Source of the DNA: CBFDBT01 sp965603115
GTDB taxonomy: Bacteria > Pseudomonadota > Alphaproteobacteria > Sphingomonadales > Kordiimonadaceae
Length of the DNA: 10,350 nt
Direction: 5' to 3'
Assembly: GCA_965603115.1 (NCBI GenBank)
Contig: CBFDBT010000092.1
Location: 1 to 10,350 of the forward strand
The notes under the pieces are model-generated. The model worked only from the letters and a program-made list of their open reading frames with translations, was not told the DNA's origin and did no database searches. The translations under genes were made by a program, and so were the position numbers. The first letter of the stretch is position 1. Each line of letters starts with the position of its first letter. Shown one piece after another: positions 5,942 through 10,350 of this stretch.

Positions 5942-7003
5942 TCACTTCCTCCGTTTAGACCTTTTCGCGCCACCAGCGCCTTTTTTACCCGCCTTTTTAG
6001 CGGCTTTGTCTTTTTTGCGGCGGGCCGAGCGCGTGGCTTCCAGTTGGTCTTGCTCAGAGGTGAGTTTTCTATAATTTTCCAAGCGGCGCTCACTGAGGCT
6101 GCCATCATGCAAGGCGGCTTTAATAGCACAGCCCGGCTCACGTTCATGCTGACAATCGCTAAAGCGGCAGGCATTTGTCAGGGCAATAACATCCTTAAAG
6201 ACCTCAGCCAGCCCGGCATCGCTATCAATAACACCAAGGCTTCTAATGCCGGGGCTATCAAGCAGCAATGCACCATTACCCAATGGTAAAAGCGAGCGAT
6301 GGGTGGTTGTGTGCCGCCCTTTGCTGTCGTCTTCACGAATAGCGCCTGTTTTTTGTCCTTTGGCCCCCAGCGCATTGACAAGCGTTGATTTACCCACCCC
6401 TGATGAGCCGAGCAAAGCGACCGTATGACCAGGCTTGCACCAGCTTTTCAAACCACCGAGCGTTGCCTCATCATGCACATTGACCATTTCAATATGTATA
6501 TCACTGCCAAGGGTGCGGGCCTGAATTTCATAATCATCAGGGTTATCGCATGTATCAATTTTAGTCAGCACTATCACGGCCTCAATCTCAGCCCCATAAG
6601 CAAAAGCCAGATACCGCTCTAGGCGCGACAGGTTAAAATCGTCATTACACGAGGTGACAATAAAAAGCGTTTCGATATTGGCGGCAACCATTTGTTCTGC
6701 GCTAGCATCACCCACTGACAAGCGCCTGATAAGACTGCTGCGATCTAAAAGCCGAATAAACTCACCGCTTGATAGCGAAAGTAATAGCCAGTCACCAACG
6801 GTAATTTCATCTTGTTGTTCTTTAATCATAGAACGGGTTACAAAAACTGTTAGCTCTTGCTCGCCTGTAGAAACAATGAGCTCGCCCCTATGGACCTCAA
6901 TCACACGACCGGGATATGTGCCTTCAAGCTCGTCTGCGCTCATTTGCCCTTGAAAAAAGTCATTCCAACCAAGCAACTTTAGTGCAGATATGTTTAACGA
7001 CAT
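5942..7003 (-). CDS. rsgA: Ribosome small-subunit-dependent GTPase A (YjeQ/RsgA)
   Basis: RsgA is a circularly permuted GTPase that binds 30S subunits late in maturation and releases assembly factors. With the ATG at 7003 the protein has 353 residues, the usual size, and starts MSLNISALKLLGWNDFF, a start common in one RsgA subgroup. An OB-fold covers about 30-90. The GTPase motifs come in permuted order: G4 TKID (147-150), G1 GSSGVGKST (199-207), HTTTHR (231-236, switch I/G2) and G3 DSPG (249-252). A zinc knuckle follows (Cys279, Cys284, His286, Cys292). The last 25 residues are Lys- and Arg-rich, suiting rRNA contact. The frame is open upstream to a TTG at 7087, but that adds 28 unconserved residues. 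An AGGG lies about 9 nt before the chosen ATG. It is transcribed alone. Confidence 0.95.
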   Translation of the reverse strand: MSLNISALKLLGWNDFFQGQMSADELEGTYPGRVIEVHRGELIVSTGEQELTVFVTRSMIKEQQDEITVGDWLLLSLSSGEFIRLLDRSSLIRRLSVGDASAEQMVAANIETLFIVTSCNDDFNLSRLERYLAFAYGAEIEAVIVLTKIDTCDNPDDYEIQARTLGSDIHIEMVNVHDEATLGGLKSWCKPGHTVALLGSSGVGKSTLVNALGAKGQKTGAIREDDSKGRHTTTHRSLLPLGNGALLLDSPGIRSLGVIDSDAGLAEVFKDVIALTNACRFSDCQHEREPGCAIKAALHDGSLSERRLENYRKLTSEQDQLEATRSARRKKDKAAKKAGKKGAGGAKRSKRRK

Positions 7004-7170
7004 GTATTTAACCCTATTATGTGGAACGATAGCCACATCAGACCAGTGACCGGAAGAGACAATGACGTGATCGAGGCAAAAGTGCAAGAGTGACTTAACT
7101 AGCCCTATGCCCTAATCGCCTCCCTCGTCATTTGGCGAAGACAATCATCGCCACCGACATTCCACCACAC

Positions 7171-7200
7171 CGTCATGCCCGACCCCGGTCGGGCATCCAT
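7171..7200 (+). repeat. Palindromic repeat, CGTCAT...ATCCAT frame
   Basis: ATGCCCGACC (7175-7184) and GGTCGGGCAT (7187-7196) are perfect 10-nt arms separated by CC. The outer frame is CGTCAT and ATCCAT. It is the same family as 7256-7284, which lies in inverted orientation, with compensated differences in the arms. Confidence 0.7.
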
Positions 7201-7255
7201 AGGATAGTATTCCCGCACACAATTCCGTCAAATTAACGCGTGAGGCAAGAGGATT

Positions 7256-7284
7256 ATGGACACCCGATCAAGTCGGGTGTGACG
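7256..7284 (-). repeat. Palindromic repeat, inverted relative of 7171-7200
   Basis: ACACCCGA (7260-7267) and TCGGGTGT (7273-7280) pair over 8 bp. Read on the - strand the frame is CGTCA...TCCAT. Against the 7171-7200 copy, the pair change TG/CA to CA/TG keeps the stem intact. Confidence 0.65.
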
Positions 7285-7300
7285 ACTGCGTTTGTGATCT

Positions 7301-7330
7301 CGCTCACACTGAGCCTGTCGAAGCACGAGC
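7301..7330 (+). repeat. CACTGAGCCTGTCGAAG-type intergenic repeat
   Basis: The core CACTGAGCCTGTCGAAG (7307-7323) resembles a dispersed intergenic motif common in several proteobacterial genomes. CTCG (7299-7302) and CGAG (7326-7329) flank it as a short possible stem. Confidence 0.45.
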
Positions 7331-7351
7331 CCGCATCACCTCACCCTCCCT

Positions 7352-7411
7352 CGTCATCCCGTGCTCTGACTTGAACATAGTGAAAGGCAGGTTACGACAC
7401 GGGATCCAGAA
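7352..7411 (+). repeat. Palindromic repeat, copy B (relative of 1943-1993)
   Basis: It begins CGTCATCCCGTG and ends CACGGGATCCAGAA; ATCCCGTG (7356-7363) pairs with CACGGGAT (7398-7405). The enclosed 34 nt differ from copy A except near TTACGA. Copies A and B are about 5.4 kb apart on opposite strands. Confidence 0.7.
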
Positions 7412-7420
7412 TTAGATTAT

Positions 7421-7440
7421 GGCCCGACAAAGTCGGGACT
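7421..7440 (+). repeat. Short palindrome CCCGAC-AAA-GTCGGG
   Basis: There are 6-nt perfect arms (7423-7428 and 7432-7437) around AAA, preceded by TTATG as in the element at 7256-7284. It is probably a truncated member of the same family. Confidence 0.5.
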
Positions 7441-7494
7441 TTATTACTTTCTGGTACTGGATTTGACGTTAACGTCTACTACGTGACCCCTCTT

Positions 7495-7521
7495 CGTCAT
7501 ACTGAACTTGTTTCAGTATCC
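7495..7521 (+). repeat. Palindromic repeat, CGTCAT...ATCC frame
   Basis: ATACTGAA (7499-7506) and TTCAGTAT (7512-7519) are perfect 8-nt arms around CTTGT. The frame CGTCAT...ATCC is the same as in the neighbouring elements, but the arm sequence is entirely different. Confidence 0.65.
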
Positions 7522-7540
7522 CCTTAAAACTATAAACCAA

Positions 7541-7586
7541 GGAGATTCCGTTCCCTCAAGGCTGCCGCCTTTCGCCCGGAATGACG
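7541..7586 (-). repeat. Palindromic repeat, CGTCATTCCG...CGGAATCTCC
   Basis: On the - strand it opens CGTCATTCCG (7586-7577) and closes CGGAATCTCC (7550-7541), so ATTCCG pairs with CGGAAT around a 26-nt centre. It is followed on the + strand by TGACGACTGTGTTTGTG (7582-7598), a near copy of 7280-7296 (one mismatch in 17). Confidence 0.6.
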
Positions 7587-7615
7587 ACTGTGTTTGTGGC
7601 ACTTAATATTAAATG

Positions 7616-7644
7616 TTGCCAATATGTTCTAATCATAGTATAGT
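7616..7644 (+). promoter_or_regulatory. Sigma-70-like promoter of the four-gene cassette
   Basis: TTGCCA (7616-7621) and TATAGT (7639-7644) each differ from consensus by one base and are exactly 17 nt apart. The start of transcription would fall near 7651, giving a leader of about 39 nt to the ATG at 7690. Confidence 0.65.
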
Positions 7645-7658
7645 TAACAAATAGTTAA
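7644..7658 (+). promoter_or_regulatory. CtrA-like site TTAA-N7-TTAA
   Basis: TTAA (7644-7647) and TTAA (7655-7658) are separated by exactly 7 nt, the arrangement bound by the alphaproteobacterial cell-cycle regulator CtrA. It overlaps the end of the -10 and the predicted start, a position expected for repression. The surrounding DNA is AT-rich, so chance is a real alternative. Confidence 0.35.
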
Positions 7659-7689
7659 AATAACTAGCACTTAAAATAGGAAGAATTCC

Positions 7690-7911
7690 ATGACCAAGAT
7701 TATAGGCAAAAACGATGGCCCCGGTGGCCGCAATGAACATTACGATATTGGTAGACGAAAAGATGTGCCCCGACGAAATGTCGTAGCCGAAATAAAGCGC
7801 GGCGAACACAAGGGCGCTCATGTTGTCAAAATCAATGATCGTGAATATGCCAGAGACAACCCCGATAGCTCTACATCTGATAATGTGAATAGAAAACAAG
7901 GGAAAACATAA
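7690..7911 (+). CDS. DUF3892-like small protein
   Basis: This 73-residue basic, hydrophilic protein starts with a Gly-rich segment (IGKNDGPGGRNEHYDIG). The C-terminal half, VVAEIKRGEHKGAHVVKINDREYARDNPDSSTSDNVN (about residues 31-67), matches my recollection of the DUF3892 pattern: a helix with 'evI..vk.G', a strand pair, then 'eYlRsnPDgs..dNl'. The function of that family is unknown. AGGAAG (7678-7683) lies 6 nt before ATG. It is the first of four overlapping genes; its TAA shares a base with the next ATG (TAATG, 7909-7913). There is no signal peptide or membrane segment, so it is cytoplasmic. The family call is from memory of the pattern and is moderately sure; that the gene is real is more certain. 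Confidence 0.72.
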   Translation: MTKIIGKNDGPGGRNEHYDIGRRKDVPRRNVVAEIKRGEHKGAHVVKINDREYARDNPDSSTSDNVNRKQGKT

Positions 7912-8300
7912 TGGGTGGCTCAGTACTATTAGGTGAATTACAAGGTCTGTATGACATAACATATGCATCAACCCCACAATTAATTAATGTTTACGAGCCC
8001 GGCTTTGGCACGGCAAAGATCGAAGGAAAAAAATTAACTGGCATAGATGCGCTAGGTGTAATTTGGAATGCTACATTTGAAATTAGTGACGACAACTCCC
8101 TAAGCTTTGATGCACTACTTGATCCTACAGATGCCCCTTCGACAGTAGGGCTCACGGATAGTACTGGCACCATGACCAGAGAGCCCCAATCATATCAAGG
8201 TGTCCTGAAAATTACTAAATCAGATACTCACTTAATATTAAGAACCCAAGTTCAACAAGGTCCAATTTCAATTGATGTACAATTTAGAAAAAAATCATGA
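7911..8300 (+). CDS. Beta-rich protein of unknown function, possibly GrlR-like fold
   Basis: This 129-residue protein has alternating hydrophobic and polar residues that predict mainly beta strands: GLYDITYAS, GTAKIEGKKLTGIDALGVIWNATFEIS, LSFDALLD, then YQGVLKITKSDTHLILRTQ and a final PISIDVQFRKK. The order of short strand, G-x-A-x-I-x-G-x-x-L-x-G-x-D turn and closing strand resembles the small barrel of GrlR-type proteins, but the similarity is of pattern only. No signal peptide or membrane segment is visible. Translation is coupled to the preceding gene (TAATG) and helped by AAGGGA (7898-7903). The stop overlaps the next start as ATGA (8297-8300). The AT-rich codon use is like the other three genes of the cassette and unlike the gat genes. 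Function unknown. Confidence 0.72.
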   Translation: MGGSVLLGELQGLYDITYASTPQLINVYEPGFGTAKIEGKKLTGIDALGVIWNATFEISDDNSLSFDALLDPTDAPSTVGLTDSTGTMTREPQSYQGVLKITKSDTHLILRTQVQQGPISIDVQFRKKS

Positions 8301-8542
8301 CAGACCAAGATGACTGGTATCGTTTAATCTCTCGTGCGCGCACAAATGCCTCACAAGACCTTAGAATATCAAACAATATTCTGTCAATTACTGACGCCCT
8401 GATGCTGGTTAAAAATAATAAATCGCTTACAGAAGATCAAATTACAGAAATATCCAAGCAACTAATTCAAATATCCATGGATTTAGCAGACAGATCTAAG
8501 GATATGAATTTTGCAATAACTAAACTTATGGGGGCAATATGA
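8297..8542 (+). CDS. Small helical protein of unknown function
   Basis: This 81-residue, predominantly helical protein shows amphipathic runs, ISNNILSITDALMLVKNN (about 24-41) and EDQITEISKQLIQISMDLADRSKDMNFAITKLMGAI (about 46-81). They suit a helical hairpin or coiled-coil partner. No family is recognised. The ATG overlaps the preceding TGA (8297-8300) with little Shine-Dalgarno, so expression probably depends on translational coupling. Its own TGA overlaps the next ATG in the same way (8539-8542). It opens with MTDQD, the same five residues as the next protein; this may be chance, recent rearrangement or a shared N-terminal signal. The interlocked position suggests it works with its neighbours. 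Confidence 0.65.
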   Translation: MTDQDDWYRLISRARTNASQDLRISNNILSITDALMLVKNNKSLTEDQITEISKQLIQISMDLADRSKDMNFAITKLMGAI

Positions 8543-8970
8543 CCGATCAAGATGCGCCCATTCCAAATTTTTTACCTAGTCAGCCTCCTAGCCATAGCAC
8601 TAAACCTCTACTAGATGAGCTTAAAACTATTTTAAAAGATGAAGTAGAAAAGAAAACAAAAGATTTTAATGAAGTTTCAACCCCTGTTGCCTTCGCAACA
8701 TTAGCAAATGACGTCAAACACCTCAGGATTTATTTTGCGATTTTAGCTGGCGTAGGCGCAGCAATCGTTGCTGGCATATTTACAGGGTATATTCACATTG
8801 ATGGAAAAATATCAACATTAAATGAAAAATTAAATACTATAGCCCTTAATTCTAAAGATACAGAGGCAAAATATCAGATATTAGAGGGTAAGATTAATGG
8901 CGATATAAAAGGCATAAATAATCGCGTTGACGACATTATTGTTGAGAATGGTCATGATGTAAAAAAATAA
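8539..8970 (+). CDS. Single-pass membrane protein with coiled coil, unknown function
   Basis: In this 143-residue protein, residues 1-20 are Pro-rich and extended (MTDQDAPIPNFLPSQPP). Residues 23-60 form a charged amphipathic helix. One transmembrane helix spans about 63-86 (LRIYFAILAGVGAAIVAGIF and onward). From about 88 to 136 there is a heptad-like helix (ISTLNEKLNTI, then KYQILEGKINGDIKGINNRVDDII). Lys and Arg just before the membrane helix favour N-terminus in the cytoplasm and coiled coil in the periplasm. No domain I can name is visible; proteins of this architecture are frequent, poorly characterised partners in small accessory operons. It is the last gene of the cassette. Its TAA is only 8 nt from the stop of the convergent rlmD-type gene, with no terminator between. 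Confidence 0.72.
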   Translation: MTDQDAPIPNFLPSQPPSHSTKPLLDELKTILKDEVEKKTKDFNEVSTPVAFATLANDVKHLRIYFAILAGVGAAIVAGIFTGYIHIDGKISTLNEKLNTIALNSKDTEAKYQILEGKINGDIKGINNRVDDIIVENGHDVKK

Positions 8971-8978
8971 ACTGCCCC

Positions 8979-10235
8979 CTACCCCCGCTCAAAGGTGCCA
9001 GCCACTTCAACGTGGGTGGTCCAGCGGAACTGACCAACAGGTTGCACCTCTTTAATGGTAAAGCCCGCCTCACACAGTATCCGTGCGTCCCGCGCAAAAG
9101 TGTCAGGGCTGCAACTGATACTCACCACTTTATTAACGCTTGAATGGGCTATCCGCTCTATTTGGTCTTTAGCACCCGCGCGCGGCGGGTCGAGCACCAC
9201 AACATCAAAAGCCGACAACTCTTTTTCACTTAAGGGCCTACGCGCCAAATCACGCTCATCGGTTATAATTTGCTTTAAGCCTTGCGCACGGTTCGCACCT
9301 GCTTTTAGGGCTCCATGCGCGGCCTTGGCACCCTCAATGGCCAGCACTTGGCTATTTGCAGCAAGCGGAAAGGTAAAGGTGCCAATACCAGCGTAAAGGT
9401 CTGCAATGCGCTTAGCCCCCTGACAAGCATCAGTTACAAATTTCACCAGTGCGGCCTCTCCGTCAGGGGTGGCTTGTATAAAAGCTGCAGGCGGCAAAGG
9501 CACCCTGCACTCGCCAAATTTCATGAGAGGTTCACGCAGGATAATCACCGGATCATTAAAACCGCCATCATCCACATGGATAGCCGCAATATTATATTTA
9601 TTGGCAAAGTCCACCAACATTTGCCTTGCGTCGAGCGTAAGTGTTTTTTTGGTCTCAACCAATATATCAAGGCCTGTATAAGTGCGCGTAATATGCACCA
9701 GTGAAGGTTTGCCCGCCGGAACAACATCTTTAAGAACCAGCTTGAGCTTGGGTATAATAGCAGCGATCGCCGGATCGCTGATCGGGCATTCTTTCAGGTC
9801 AACGAGATTATTGCTTTGCTTTTCGTTAAAGCCCAGCAAAATACATCCACCCGCATTCATGGCTTTCAGCGCCACTCTGCGTCTGGTATGCGCGGGGCTG
9901 ATCATCGGCTCCAATACTTTGACATGTGACAGCGCCTGATGTGCCAGCGCATTTTCCACCTTGAACTTGACCCAGTCGCTATAGGCGTCGTCGCCCAAAA
10001 ACTGTAGCGAACAACCCCCACAAATGGCAAAATGCTGACACGGTGGCACAGCACGGTCTTTGCTCGGCTTTATGACCTCGACAAGCTCTGCTGTGATACC
10101 ATGGCGTTTTTTCTCGCCAATCTTAACCGATACATAGTCACCAGGGCATGTTCCAGCAACAAAATACAGATCGTCCCCGTCTTTTGCAATGCCATCCCCG
10201 CCTGCACCCAACTCGGTTATTTCCAGTTCAAGCAT
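8979..10235 (-). CDS. rlmD: 23S rRNA (uracil-C5)-methyltransferase, RlmD/RumA type
   Basis: This 418-residue SAM-dependent enzyme methylates C5 of a uridine in RNA, probably U1939 of 23S rRNA. An N-terminal TRAM domain (about 1-55, LELEITELGAGGDGIAK) favours RlmD over TrmA and RlmC. The 4Fe-4S cysteines are Cys66, Cys72, Cys75 (CQHFAICGGC) and Cys150 (KECPISDP). The SAM loop is ADLYAGIGTFTFPLA (278-292), followed by VVLDPPRAGA (346-355). The catalytic Cys375 is in SISCSPDTF and the likely general base Glu410 in THVEVAGTF. All key residues are present. The ATG shares one base with the tlyA stop (TAATG), so the two rRNA-modifying genes are coupled. In alphaproteobacteria the exact uridine is often untested, so the target is by homology. 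Confidence 0.9.
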   Translation of the reverse strand: MLELEITELGAGGDGIAKDGDDLYFVAGTCPGDYVSVKIGEKKRHGITAELVEVIKPSKDRAVPPCQHFAICGGCSLQFLGDDAYSDWVKFKVENALAHQALSHVKVLEPMISPAHTRRRVALKAMNAGGCILLGFNEKQSNNLVDLKECPISDPAIAAIIPKLKLVLKDVVPAGKPSLVHITRTYTGLDILVETKKTLTLDARQMLVDFANKYNIAAIHVDDGGFNDPVIILREPLMKFGECRVPLPPAAFIQATPDGEAALVKFVTDACQGAKRIADLYAGIGTFTFPLAANSQVLAIEGAKAAHGALKAGANRAQGLKQIITDERDLARRPLSEKELSAFDVVVLDPPRAGAKDQIERIAHSSVNKVVSISCSPDTFARDARILCEAGFTIKEVQPVGQFRWTTHVEVAGTFERG

Positions 10236-10350
10236 TAAGCTTTCTCCGCATAAATAAGGAATTCAATATTGCCCTCGGGGCCTTTAATCGGGCTTTGCGT
10301 AATCCCTATCACGCTCCAGCCTTCAAGACCATCAAACCACGCATGAATGT
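10235..10350 (-). CDS. tlyA: TlyA-family rRNA 2'-O-methyltransferase, C-terminal end (5' part outside window)
   Basis: The last 38 codons are visible on the - strand, ending at TAA (10235-10237). The translation includes LEGWSVIGITQSPIKGPEGN followed by IEFLIYAEKA. The SPI-x-GPEGN-x-E block is the conserved C-terminal signature of TlyA (hemolysin A family), whose members methylate the 2'-O of cytidines in 16S and 23S rRNA. The S4 domain and the Rossmann core lie beyond the window. The gene is upstream of and overlaps the RlmD-type gene by one base, an arrangement common in alphaproteobacteria, where dxs often precedes tlyA. Confidence 0.85.
   Translation of the reverse strand, partial: IHAWFDGLEGWSVIGITQSPIKGPEGNIEFLIYAEKA

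Larger units (their letters stand above)
7004..7615. other. Gene-free intergenic region rich in short palindromic repeats
   Basis: No frame here has a ribosome binding site plus a plausible protein. The content is a string of short palindromes listed separately (7171-7200, 7256-7284, 7301-7330, 7352-7411, 7421-7440, 7495-7521 and 7541-7586). The first 165 nt (7004-7170) should include the rsgA promoter and leader, but no convincing -35/-10 pair is visible. Confidence 0.6.

Noticed and set aside
7004..7087. N-terminal extension of rsgA to the TTG at 7087
   Set aside because: The added 28 residues are not RsgA-like; starting at ATG 7003 gives the normal length with a fair Shine-Dalgarno.
7633..7977. 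A 114-codon open frame on the - strand opposite the start of the four-gene cassette
   Set aside because: It has no ribosome binding site and is the complement of two genes with better starts, promoter and coupling; the hydrophobic translation is what AT-rich antisense reading gives.

Overview
The window looks like chromosomal DNA of a Gram-negative alphaproteobacterium, probably marine or aquatic. The pointers are three lipoproteins with clean lipoboxes, a GatCAB amidotransferase operon, an RlmD-type methyltransferase directly downstream of tlyA (an order I associate with alphaproteobacteria), a CtrA-like TTAA-N7-TTAA site and an FNR/FixK-like box. The order or genus cannot be read from the sequence alone.

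Layout. (1) 1-1796, + strand: the 3' end of a CsgG-family gene, a 52-residue lipoprotein gene, a DUF4810 lipoprotein and a GNA1162/DUF799 lipoprotein, closed by a perfect-palindrome terminator at 1823-1854. This is the recurring CsgG-DUF4810-GNA1162 outer-membrane cluster with one extra small lipoprotein. (2) 2004-5260, - strand: gatC-gatA-gatB, tightly coupled, with a rho-independent terminator at 1902-1933. (3) 5261-5941: a long AT-rich intergenic region. It holds three identical DnaA-box-like 9-mers at helical spacing, an FNR/FixK-like palindrome, and a + strand candidate structured RNA built on a 32-nt tandem repeat whose GAAA-capped hairpins covary. (4) 5942-7003, - strand: rsgA, a 30S-maturation GTPase. 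(5) 7004-7615: no gene; a mosaic of short palindromic repeats, most sharing a CGTCA-[palindrome]-TCC frame. (6) 7690-8970, + strand: four small, overlapping, AT-rich genes (DUF3892-like; a beta-rich protein; a short helical protein; a single-pass membrane protein with a coiled coil), behind a near-consensus sigma-70 promoter overlapped by the CtrA-like site. (7) 8979-10350, - strand: an RlmD-type 23S rRNA (uracil-C5) methyltransferase and the 3' end of tlyA.

The - strand genes are translation and ribosome housekeeping: tRNA amidation, 30S maturation and rRNA methylation. The + strand units at both ends are accessory in character, AT-rich, and either surface-associated or of unknown function. 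The best candidates for something undescribed are the tandem-hairpin RNA between gatC and rsgA, the DnaA-box cluster beside it, and the four-gene overlapping cassette at 7690-8970.
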